This document shows, piece by piece, positions 24,972 through 32,620 of a DNA stretch of 64,000 bases. The notes under the pieces are model-generated. The model saw only the letters and a list, made by a program, of their open reading frames with translations, was not told where the DNA came from and ran no database searches. The stretch lies in contig CAWUEX030000002.1 of assembly GCA_963921305.4 (NCBI GenBank), forward strand, positions 806,001 through 870,000. Reading direction: 5' to 3'. The stretch is from CAWUEX02 sp963921305 (GTDB taxonomy: Bacteria; Pseudomonadota; Alphaproteobacteria; Rhodospirillales; Rhodospirillaceae). A program made the position numbers and the translations under genes. How positions within the stretch are numbered: position 1 is the first letter of the stretch; each line of letters opens with the position of its first letter.

Positions 24972-26158
24972 GCTGGAGAGGTGTGTTGCAATGGAGCCAT
25001 AGCCTGGTCGGCATGATCCAAAACTGATTGGTACAGCGCCAAAGTTTCGTCCTTCATTTTTTCGGCACTAAAGTTTTCTTCAACATGCTGGCGCGCCTGT
25101 GATGCAAGCACTTCTCGTTCTTGCGGTGTCATTGCAAGGGCACGCTGCAATGACTGGGACAGGGATTTGGTATCGCCGGGCGTGAACAACCAGCCTGTCA
25201 CCGCAGGTAAAAGAATCTCTGGTGCCGCACCGTGCGCCGGAGCAATCACAGGGCGACCCATCGCCTGCCCCTCTGCCACCACCCTGCCAAATGCCTCGGG
25301 CCGTGTTGACGCGGAGACAACGACATCGCTGATCATGTACGCCGCCACGATATCCCGGCAGTTGTCGATGATTTGAACATAGCTGTCTAAGCCGTTCGCT
25401 TGAATACGCCACTCAAGCGATGCCCGATACGTCTCAGGACCTTCAGCAGGTGCGACCATCAAACACCGGAAACTCGGAGGCAACAGCGCTTGCTTGGCCA
25501 TGTCCGCCAAAGCATCAATCAACAGTTCATGCCCTTTCCATCGAGACAGACGGCCGGGAAGCATGACGATCTGGCCATCGTCGGGAAGACGCCAATCCTT
25601 CGCAAGCTGGACAATGCGCGCGGGCGTGACGCTCGCCGGATCGAAGTAAGACAAATCGACGCCCCGGTGTATGGTTGTGATGTCCTGGGGCGTGACGCCG
25701 TATTCTTTGACTATATGGTCGGCGACAAACTGTGAGATAGCGATTACCGGCCGCCCCCGGACCATGACCCTGTTGTACAATTTCTTCAGACCGAGAAAAC
25801 CGCGGCCGTAAACGCCGTGGAATGTAGTAACGAATGGGACCCCTTTGACTTTCGCGGCTGAGTACGCACTCCAGGCGGGCGCCCTTGATCTCGCGTGGAC
25901 CAGAGACACACGTTCATCTGTAATCACGCCGGCAAGGGCTTGGGTATTCCTTTTGATTTGTTTGGGGGATTTCGTATCCAAAGGAAGCTCGATATGCGTC
26001 ACACCGAGGCGCTCAAGCTCTTTTACGCCCTGGCCACCCCCGGACGCGACAACCGCCCGCCACCCGGCGCCCACGAGCGCAGCGGCGATTTCTGTCGTGC
26101 CGCGCTCTACTCCGCCAACACCCATGGCGGGCAAGACCTGTAAGACGGTATTCTTCAT
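24968..26158 (-). CDS. Glycosyltransferase family 4
   Basis: Predicted 396-residue GT-B enzyme. The acceptor-side N-terminus has LPAMGVGGVERGTTEIAAAL and HARSRAPAWSAYSAAK. The donor half has IHRGVDLSYFDP, MLPGRLSRWKGHELLIDALA, MISDVVVSASTRPEAFGRVVAEGQAMGRPVIA (the family E-x7-E region) and GWLFTPGDTKSL. GT4 enzymes build LPS, capsule or exopolysaccharide. It is the first gene of a two-gene unit with the GT9 gene, divergent from the ABHD10-like esterase 100 nt away. Confidence 0.9.
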   Translation of the reverse strand: MKNTVLQVLPAMGVGGVERGTTEIAAALVGAGWRAVVASGGGQGVKELERLGVTHIELPLDTKSPKQIKRNTQALAGVITDERVSLVHARSRAPAWSAYSAAKVKGVPFVTTFHGVYGRGFLGLKKLYNRVMVRGRPVIAISQFVADHIVKEYGVTPQDITTIHRGVDLSYFDPASVTPARIVQLAKDWRLPDDGQIVMLPGRLSRWKGHELLIDALADMAKQALLPPSFRCLMVAPAEGPETYRASLEWRIQANGLDSYVQIIDNCRDIVAAYMISDVVVSASTRPEAFGRVVAEGQAMGRPVIAPAHGAAPEILLPAVTGWLFTPGDTKSLSQSLQRALAMTPQEREVLASQARQHVEENFSAEKMKDETLALYQSVLDHADQAMAPLQHTSPA

Positions 26159-26258
26159 GGGTGTGCCCGCGGGAATAATGTTACCTTCGCCAGCCCCGGA
26201 TCATTTACATCTCTGGGCCACAATCCACCGTTCCAGACAAACCAAAAACCACTCAGCA

Positions 26259-27053
26259 ATGAACGAACTCCAACCACCAGACACCCAGATTTTAACACGG
26301 CGGGACGGCGCAACAATCGCGTACCGGCACCTTGAGGGAGATAACCCTGGCATCGTGTTTCTTCATGGACTGAACTCGGATAAGGACGGAACGAAGGCCG
26401 TTGCTTTGCTCGACCTTTGTCGGCGCGAGGGACGTGGCTTCCTGGCGATGGATATGTTTGGTCACGGTGAGTCTTCCGGCGATTTTATGGACGGAACCAT
26501 TTCTCGTTGGGTGGACGACGTGTATGACGTGATGTTGCAAGTATGTTCTGGCCCTCAGGTTGTCGTCGGCTCGAGCATGGGAGGCTGGATTATGCTGCGC
26601 GTCGCCCTAGAGCAGCCCTCCCTGGTCTCTGGACTGATCGGGATCGCCGCCGCACCAGATTTCACTGAAGATTTGATGTGGGCAGCCATGTCAGCGGCAG
26701 ACCGCGAGCATCTGCAATCACACGGCTTCATTGAACAGCCGTCAGAATACAGCGACGACCCGTACATTATATCTTTGAAGTTGATCGAGGATGGCAGGGA
26801 AAATCTCGTTCTTCGCGCTCCCATACCCATCACAAAGCCTGTTCACCTGTTGCATGGGCAGCAAGATGATGATGTCCCCTGGCGTGTTTCGTTGGATGTG
26901 CAAGACAAGGTGGAGGGAGAGGACGTCACTGTTACCCTTGTAAAAGATGGTGATCACAGACTGTCCCGGGAACAGGACTTAGATTTGCTGCGGCTCGTCG
27001 CCATAAGGATGATGAAAGAAAGCTCGTCGATGGCAGCGGTTGAACGGGCATGA
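26259..27053 (+). CDS. Alpha/beta hydrolase, ABHD10-like thioesterase/esterase
   Basis: Predicted 264-residue cytoplasmic hydrolase. Motifs are IVFLHGLNSDKDGTKA, DMFGHGESSG, nucleophile elbow GSSMGGW with S106, LLHGQQDDDVPW with the catalytic Asp near 204, and DGDHRL with H233. The pattern DGTKA...VVGSSMGGW...LLHGxxDDxVPW closely resembles mammalian mitochondrial ABHD10 (acyl-protein thioesterase / acyl-glucuronide esterase). ATG 26259 is the family-like start; the open frame runs farther upstream but covers the divergent GT4 gene. It overlaps the next gene by 4 bases. Confidence 0.88.
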   Translation: MNELQPPDTQILTRRDGATIAYRHLEGDNPGIVFLHGLNSDKDGTKAVALLDLCRREGRGFLAMDMFGHGESSGDFMDGTISRWVDDVYDVMLQVCSGPQVVVGSSMGGWIMLRVALEQPSLVSGLIGIAAAPDFTEDLMWAAMSAADREHLQSHGFIEQPSEYSDDPYIISLKLIEDGRENLVLRAPIPITKPVHLLHGQQDDDVPWRVSLDVQDKVEGEDVTVTLVKDGDHRLSREQDLDLLRLVAIRMMKESSSMAAVERA

Positions 27054-27364
27054 CTTCACCTGATGCGAACGTAAAGCATGCGTTGAAGATTCTGAACGAT
27101 GCGCTGGAGCGGGACTCACGCGCGATCACTCAACTGGTGAATGCACGGGTATCATGTGAAGACCGCCTGTCGAAACATGCGACGGTTCAGACCCGCGTCT
27201 TCAACGGTAGCCACATGGTCGGTGCACTCGGGCTCATAAACGGAATCCTGGGATACAAACATGGGGGTATCGGCGCTGAAGGCGAAGTGGATGGCCGCAC
27301 TGGCAAGTTTGTCCGGATCCACAGATTCGTGCATTTGAAAGCGGGCTTAGATCTAGATGCCTAA
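27050..27364 (+). CDS. Small uncharacterised soluble protein
   Basis: Predicted 104-residue protein. The N-terminal half is helical and charged (ALKILNDALERDSRAITQLVNARVSCEDRLSKH) and the C-terminal half has a glycine-rich segment (GALGLINGILGYKHGGIGAEGE). No signal or membrane helix is seen. The VNARVxCxxxLxxHxTxQ pattern recalls small proteins found in phages and many bacterial genomes whose function is not known to me; this link is from memory. It overlaps the esterase by 4 bases and the TPR gene by 8, so it belongs to a coupled three-gene unit. Confidence 0.7.
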   Translation: MTSPDANVKHALKILNDALERDSRAITQLVNARVSCEDRLSKHATVQTRVFNGSHMVGALGLINGILGYKHGGIGAEGEVDGRTGKFVRIHRFVHLKAGLDLDA

Positions 27365-28166
27365 GCGTAACTGGGCATGTTTAGGGGCAATCTGCATCGT
27401 GATCTTTGCTCATCAAGGAGTTGCTCAAGACATCGATACCTCAATCTTCGCGGACAACCAGGCTGAGACCTATGAACGTTGCCTTGCCGCCGTGGAGATC
27501 GACGCAGAAGCCGCCCTGGAGATGGCGTCAAGATGGGAGGGGTTGGATGGCGACGATCCGGCGCGGCACTGCCGCGCTCTAGCCCTTCGACGGCTAGGAG
27601 ACTTGGAGGAAGCAGGCCAGTTACTCGCGAGCCTAGCCGATATGCCGAACGCGACTGCACCGGTGAAGGCGGGTCTGTGGCATCAAACCGGACAGGTCTA
27701 TTCCGAAGCGCGCTTGTATCGTGAAAGCGTTGATGCGTTTACCCAAGCCTTGCGCCATGCCCCCGATCTGATTGACGCCCGCTTAGACCGCGCCATCGCC
27801 AACGCGGCACTCGAAGACTATTGGTTGGCGATCGATGATCTCAATGTATTGACTGATTCCCGCCCAACAGATGTCACGGCGTACATCCTGCGAAGCGGTG
27901 CGTATAGAAACCTTGGTCTGACAGACCTTGCGCGCGATGATTTAGAGCGCGGTCTGGCGATCAATCCGGACAACCCGGACGCATGGCTTGAACGAGGGCT
28001 ATTGGCAGAGTCAACGGGGCAAAGCGAACAGGCCAGTGCGGCGTGGCTAAGGGTTCTCCAACTCGCTCCTGACTCTGTTGCGGCAGATATCGCGAGAGCC
28101 CACATTGAGGCATCCGCACTCGGAACGGCAGATTTGGACTCCGATCAAAAATCCAAGTCGGAGTAA
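27357..28166 (+). CDS. Exported tetratricopeptide repeat protein
   Basis: Predicted 269-residue periplasmic protein. The signal peptide is about 1-23 (ACLGAICIVIFAHQGVAQ). TPR-type helical repeats follow from about 65 to 245, seen as VYSEARLYRESVDAFTQALRHAPD, LEDYWLAIDDLNVL, LGLTDLARDDLERGLAINPD and TGQSEQASAAWLRVLQLAPD. The tail is acidic and Ser/Lys-rich. TPR proteins are scaffolds; the partner is unknown. It overlaps the preceding small gene by 8 bases, and its 3' end overlaps the convergent GST gene by 22 bases. Confidence 0.82.
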   Translation: MPKRNWACLGAICIVIFAHQGVAQDIDTSIFADNQAETYERCLAAVEIDAEAALEMASRWEGLDGDDPARHCRALALRRLGDLEEAGQLLASLADMPNATAPVKAGLWHQTGQVYSEARLYRESVDAFTQALRHAPDLIDARLDRAIANAALEDYWLAIDDLNVLTDSRPTDVTAYILRSGAYRNLGLTDLARDDLERGLAINPDNPDAWLERGLLAESTGQSEQASAAWLRVLQLAPDSVAADIARAHIEASALGTADLDSDQKSKSE

Positions 28167-28813
28167 CTAGGCGCGGGTGGAATGCCAGTGAATGATTCTG
28201 CGAGCAGCGGGCGAAAACTTGGCCGCGACTTCAGGCGCACATACCACTCTTTCGCAAGCGGGTGATCTTTCCACGGCACATCACCACAGTAGTCGATCAA
28301 GGAAATGTGCGCACCGGCTATGAGGTCGGCGATGGTGAGAACATCCCCGGAAAGCCAGCTCCGGCGTTCAGTCAACCAGGCTATGTACTCCAAGTGCGCA
28401 TTTATGTTTTCCAAACCAGCGCGCAAGGCTCGAGAGTCTGGCGTGTCATTGTACGCGATCCGCTTGAGTAGTTTCTGCCCGGATAGATACAACGATACCT
28501 CCTCGTTGAACTTTGTCTCAAACCACTCGATCAATCTGCGAGTCTCGGCGCGCTGTTGCACTGTTTCGCCCATCAGCCCGTTGTCAGGATGCGCTTCCTC
28601 GATGTATTCGCAGGCCGCCCAGCCGCCTACCGCGGCGGGAGTATCATCTTCTACCAGAACTGGGATTGAGCCGGCCGGATTAAGCGCCAGGAACTCTGGC
28701 CGCCGCATCCAGAACGGCTCTTCGAGCGGCTGAAACTCGATGTGCTTCTCCGCAAGCGCCAAGCGAAGCGCACGCGACATCGGATCCAGAGAATGGTGAT
28801 AGAGTGAATACAT
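28145..28813 (-). CDS. Glutathione S-transferase family protein
   Basis: Predicted 222-residue cytoplasmic protein. The thioredoxin-like N-domain begins YSLYHHSLDPMSRALRLALAEK and contains the cis-proline region PAGSIPVLVEDD; the all-helical C-domain carries LTIADLIAGAHISLIDY (the N-capping box and hydrophobic staple of GSTs). The presumed catalytic position is a Ser or His in HHSLDPMS, not a Cys. It starts 14 nt after the YejF-like gene and so probably ends that operon. The substrate is unknown; the 3' end overlaps the convergent TPR gene. Confidence 0.87.
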   Translation of the reverse strand: MYSLYHHSLDPMSRALRLALAEKHIEFQPLEEPFWMRRPEFLALNPAGSIPVLVEDDTPAAVGGWAACEYIEEAHPDNGLMGETVQQRAETRRLIEWFETKFNEEVSLYLSGQKLLKRIAYNDTPDSRALRAGLENINAHLEYIAWLTERRSWLSGDVLTIADLIAGAHISLIDYCGDVPWKDHPLAKEWYVRLKSRPSFRPLLAESFTGIPPAPSYSDLDF

Positions 28814-28827
28814 ATGGAGAATGTGAC

Positions 28828-30480
28828 TTACGGTTTACCTTGATCCGTTCCGTTCCGGGTACGCATGTCAACTGCAGCGGACAACAACGCTTTCGTGTAA
28901 GCTTGCACTGGATTTCTAAATACGTCCTGCGCCGGACCGCTTTCCACAATCTTACCGTCTTTCATGACCAAAATATGGTCTGCGACGGATCGCACCACAC
29001 GCAAATCATGGCTGATGAACATGTATGTAAGAGTGTATTTTTGCTGAAGCGATTTTAGCAGATCAATAACCTGCGCCTGAACTGAAACATCGAGCGCACT
29101 TGTTGGCTCGTCTAGCACAACAAGCTTAGGTCTGAGCACGATCGCACGCGCTATCGAAATTCTCTGGCGTTGCCCTCCCGAGAATTCATGGGGGTAACGA
29201 TTGATGGTTGCCGGATCGAGGCCGACTTCCGTCAACGCCCGAGCAACCAGTTCATCTCTTTCGGCCTTGTTCTGGCCGAGTCCGTGCACTTCGAGCCCTT
29301 CACTTATGATTTGTCCGATAGACAGGCGTGGACTCAGGGAACCGAATGGATCCTGAAAGATGATTTGCATATCCCGCCGCAGAGGACGCAGGGCGGCACG
29401 CGCAAGCTCGTCCGTTCTTTGCCCATGAAAGGTGATTTGACCCCGGCTATCGATCAGCCTCAGCAGGGCCAACGCGAGAGTCGTTTTGCCAGAGCCGCTT
29501 TCCCCGACAACACCCAACGTGCGCCCCGGCGCGATCGACAAAGTTGCGCCGTCCACCGCCTTCACGTAGTCGACGGTTCGCCTGAGAAGGCCTTTGCGGA
29601 TTGGAAACCAGACCCGGAGGTCGTCCGCTTGAATTGCGGGATCACCCACCTCGACTGGCTGCCCCTCGTTCGGCTGGGGCGTTACTGCAAGAAGTTTCTT
29701 TGTGTAGTCGTGCTTGGGGTGAGAGAACACAGACTTGGTGGGCCCACGTTCAACAATCTCCCCATCTTTCATGACACAGACGGAATGGGCAATGCGCTGC
29801 ACGATGTTGAGGTCGTGGGTAATGAATAGAATTGCCGTACCCATCTTCTTTTGGAGGTTTTCCAGCAATTCCAGAATCTGCGCCTGAATCGTAACGTCGA
29901 GCGCTGTGGTGGGCTCATCGGCGATTAGGACTGATGGCTCCAGCGCCAGTGCCATTGCGATCATCACCCGCTGCCGTTGACCACCCGAGAGCTCGTGGGG
30001 CAACGCGCCGAGTCTTTTTTCCGGATTTGGCAGCCCTACGAGTTCGAGCAGCTCAACAACCCGCCGCCGGCGCTCGCTCGCACTCACCCCTTTATGAACG
30101 AAAAGAGTTTCGCCCACTTGCCGCTCTATGGAGTGCAGCGGATTCAAAGATGTCATCGGCTCTTGAAAAATGATCCCGACGTCTTGGCCTCGGACAGAAC
30201 GCCTTTGCTGCTCAGACGCAGTGATCATCTCGGTCTCGTGGACAAAAATTTGTCCGTTCGTCGTGCGGCTCGTTTTCGGCAGTAACTGAAGAATGGAGAG
30301 TGCACTGACCGACTTACCCGATCCACTTTCCCCGACCAGCGCAAGAGTTTCGCCGCGCTTGATATCAAACGAGACATTCTTGACGGCGGACACGGCGGAG
30401 GCTCCCGAGCCAAAACTGACTGAAAGATTTTCAACACGAACGACCGGATCGGGCGTAGTGGCGGGCGTGGTGGCGGTCAT
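28828..30480 (-). CDS. yejF: Peptide ABC transporter ATP-binding protein with two ATPase domains (YejF type)
   Basis: Predicted 550-residue cytoplasmic protein with two complete ABC domains. The first has Walker A GESGSGKS, signature LSGGQRQR and Walker B VLIADEPTTALD; the second has GESGSGKT, FSGGQRQR and VVLDEPTSALD. Each ends with an oligopeptide-transport C-terminal extension. It energises the YejB/YejE channel for uptake of peptides, in enterobacteria including microcin C and host defence peptides. Its ATG overlaps the yejE stop by 4 bases. GST follows 14 nt later. Confidence 0.95.
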   Translation of the reverse strand: MTATTPATTPDPVVRVENLSVSFGSGASAVSAVKNVSFDIKRGETLALVGESGSGKSVSALSILQLLPKTSRTTNGQIFVHETEMITASEQQRRSVRGQDVGIIFQEPMTSLNPLHSIERQVGETLFVHKGVSASERRRRVVELLELVGLPNPEKRLGALPHELSGGQRQRVMIAMALALEPSVLIADEPTTALDVTIQAQILELLENLQKKMGTAILFITHDLNIVQRIAHSVCVMKDGEIVERGPTKSVFSHPKHDYTKKLLAVTPQPNEGQPVEVGDPAIQADDLRVWFPIRKGLLRRTVDYVKAVDGATLSIAPGRTLGVVGESGSGKTTLALALLRLIDSRGQITFHGQRTDELARAALRPLRRDMQIIFQDPFGSLSPRLSIGQIISEGLEVHGLGQNKAERDELVARALTEVGLDPATINRYPHEFSGGQRQRISIARAIVLRPKLVVLDEPTSALDVSVQAQVIDLLKSLQQKYTLTYMFISHDLRVVRSVADHILVMKDGKIVESGPAQDVFRNPVQAYTKALLSAAVDMRTRNGTDQGKP

Positions 30481-31529
30481 GGCGCATCACGCCTGGGGTC
30501 AAACGAATCGCGTATCGCTTCACCGACAAACACCAGCAAGGTCAGCATGCCGGCGAGGGTGATGAATGCCGTCAGGCCGAGCCACGGGGCTTGAAGATTG
30601 TCTTTTCCTTGCCTGAGAAGCTCGCCCAGCGAGGGCGACCCCGGCGGCAGGCCGAGCCCCAGAAAATCAAGAGAGGTCAGTGCAACCACAGATCCTGACA
30701 GAATAAAGGGCAGGAACGTAACAGTCGCCACCATGGCATTGGGCAGCACATGCTTGAACATGATCTGCACATCGCCCATGCCGAGCGCTTTTGCGGCCCG
30801 AACGTAGTCGAAGTTACGGGCTCTTAGAAACTCGGCCCTGACCACAGCGATCAATGCGGTCCAGCTGAATAGCAACAGTACAGCGAGGAGCGTCCAGAAC
30901 CCAGAAGCGACGAGAGAGGATACGATGATTAAAATAAAGAGCTGCGGCAGGCCGTTCCAAATCTCAATGACGCGCTGGAAGATCAGATCAATCCATCCGC
31001 CGAAGTAGCCCTGCACCGCACCGGCCGCGACGCCTATGACCGACGACACAGCCGTCAACGCCAAACCGAACAGGAGAGATAGGCGAAATCCGTAAAGGAC
31101 GCGCGCGAAGACGTCACGCCCCTGACTGTCCGTTCCTAAGATGTTTTCAGCGGTGGGCCGGGACGGCGCTGGCACTTCGAGGCCGAAGTTGACGGTGTCA
31201 TAACTAAACCGTACCAGAGGCCAGATCATGAAGCCCTGCTCGTTAATCAATCCGTTCAGGTATGGATCGCGGTAGTCTGCTGGGGTTGCGAAGTCGCCAC
31301 CAAACGCCGTTTCCGGATAATCGAAGAACACCGGAAAGTGACTCTCACCGGCGAAACGTACGAAAAGAGGCCGGTCGTTAGCGATCAACTCTGCCAATAA
31401 GGAAACACAGAGAAGACATACGAGAATCTTGAACGAGGCGTAGCCCCGGACATTACCGCGGAAGTTCGCCAGGCGCCGCTGGTTGAGTTGCGATAACCAA
31501 CCGTGTTTCTTCTCGGGTGGGTGAGTCAC
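30477..31529 (-). CDS. yejE: Peptide ABC transporter permease (YejE type)
   Basis: Predicted 350-residue inner-membrane permease. An N-terminal helix (about 28-48) is followed by a periplasmic segment with the YejE-typical FPVFFDYPETAFGGDF and ILGTDSQGRDVFARVLYGFRLSL. The BPD_transp_1 core has about five helices and the coupling-helix motif AAKALGMGDVQIMFKHVLPNAM. The length is normal for YejE. It overlaps yejB upstream and yejF downstream by 4 bases each. Confidence 0.95.
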   Translation of the reverse strand: MTHPPEKKHGWLSQLNQRRLANFRGNVRGYASFKILVCLLCVSLLAELIANDRPLFVRFAGESHFPVFFDYPETAFGGDFATPADYRDPYLNGLINEQGFMIWPLVRFSYDTVNFGLEVPAPSRPTAENILGTDSQGRDVFARVLYGFRLSLLFGLALTAVSSVIGVAAGAVQGYFGGWIDLIFQRVIEIWNGLPQLFILIIVSSLVASGFWTLLAVLLLFSWTALIAVVRAEFLRARNFDYVRAAKALGMGDVQIMFKHVLPNAMVATVTFLPFILSGSVVALTSLDFLGLGLPPGSPSLGELLRQGKDNLQAPWLGLTAFITLAGMLTLLVFVGEAIRDSFDPRRDAP

Positions 31530-32602
31530 GCGGCTTGCGCCTCGAAATCGATACGCGGATCGATCGCCGTATAAATGACATCGTTGATGAGGTTGAGGAC
31601 CAAGCCAATCAGACTAAAAATAAACAGCGTACCGAAAACGACTGGATAGTCCCTGTTAACCACCGCTTCAAACCCCAGAAGGCCCAGCCCGTCGAGCGAA
31701 AAAATAACCTCAATGAGCACTGACCCTGTGAACAGCATCGAAATGAGCGTGGCCGGAAATCCGGCAATGACGATCAGCATGGCATTACGGAACACGTGGC
31801 CGTAAAGCACCCGATTAGGGGTCAGTCCTTTTGCCCGCGCTGTTAACACATACTGTTTGTTGATCTCCTCCAAAAATGAGTTCTTGGTCAGCATGGTCAA
31901 CGAAGCAAACCCACCGACCACCATCGCGGTCACGGGCAAGGCGAGATGCCAGAAATAATCGACGATTTTTCCCGCCAGCGATAGCTCACCCCAGTTATCT
32001 GAGGTGAGGCCGCGCAAGGGGAACCAATCCAGATACTGCCCGCCAGCAAATATGACGATCAGCAGAATGGCGAAGATGAATGACGGGATCGCGTAACCGA
32101 TAAATACGATATAGGACGAAATCGCATCGAAGCGGGTACCATCACGAACCGCTTTGGCGATCCCCAGCGGGATGGACACGAGATATATGATCAACGTCGA
32201 CCAGAGACCAAGCGAAATCGATACCGGAAGCTTATCGATGATGAGTCCTGTGACGCTCTCAGACCGAAAGAAGCTCTCACCAAGGTCGAATGTCACGTAG
32301 CGCTTGAGCATGAGGCCAAACCGCTCTAGCGGCGGCTGGTCGAACCCGAACTGGCGTTCGACTTCCGCGACGAGTTCGGGCGGCAACCCGCGTGCGCCCT
32401 GATAGTTCCCGCGCACGCCGGCCGCGTCGCCAGACCCGCCTGAGACTTGGGATGTTGCACCGACATCCAAGCCCTGCAACTGGGCTAAGACCTGCTCTAC
32501 CGGTCCGCCAGGAGCAAACTGAACAATGACAAAGTTGATCGCGATGATCCCGAAAAGGGTGACGGGAATAAGAAGTAGGCGGCGGACGATGTAAGCTGTC
32601 AT
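31526..32602 (-). CDS. yejB: Peptide ABC transporter permease (YejB type)
   Basis: Predicted 358-residue permease. It begins MTAYIVRRLLLIPVTLFGIIAINFVIVQFAPGGPVEQ and has a periplasmic insert with RGLPPELVAEVERQFGFDQPP. The transmembrane core follows, with the EAA-like loop RAKGLTPNRVLYGHVFRNAM contacting YejF. The length is typical. It is 18 nt after the binding-protein gene and overlaps yejE by 4 bases. With YejE it forms the channel for peptide uptake. Confidence 0.95.
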   Translation of the reverse strand: MTAYIVRRLLLIPVTLFGIIAINFVIVQFAPGGPVEQVLAQLQGLDVGATSQVSGGSGDAAGVRGNYQGARGLPPELVAEVERQFGFDQPPLERFGLMLKRYVTFDLGESFFRSESVTGLIIDKLPVSISLGLWSTLIIYLVSIPLGIAKAVRDGTRFDAISSYIVFIGYAIPSFIFAILLIVIFAGGQYLDWFPLRGLTSDNWGELSLAGKIVDYFWHLALPVTAMVVGGFASLTMLTKNSFLEEINKQYVLTARAKGLTPNRVLYGHVFRNAMLIVIAGFPATLISMLFTGSVLIEVIFSLDGLGLLGFEAVVNRDYPVVFGTLFIFSLIGLVLNLINDVIYTAIDPRIDFEAQAA

Positions 32603-32620
32603 CGACTTGCGGTCCGCATC

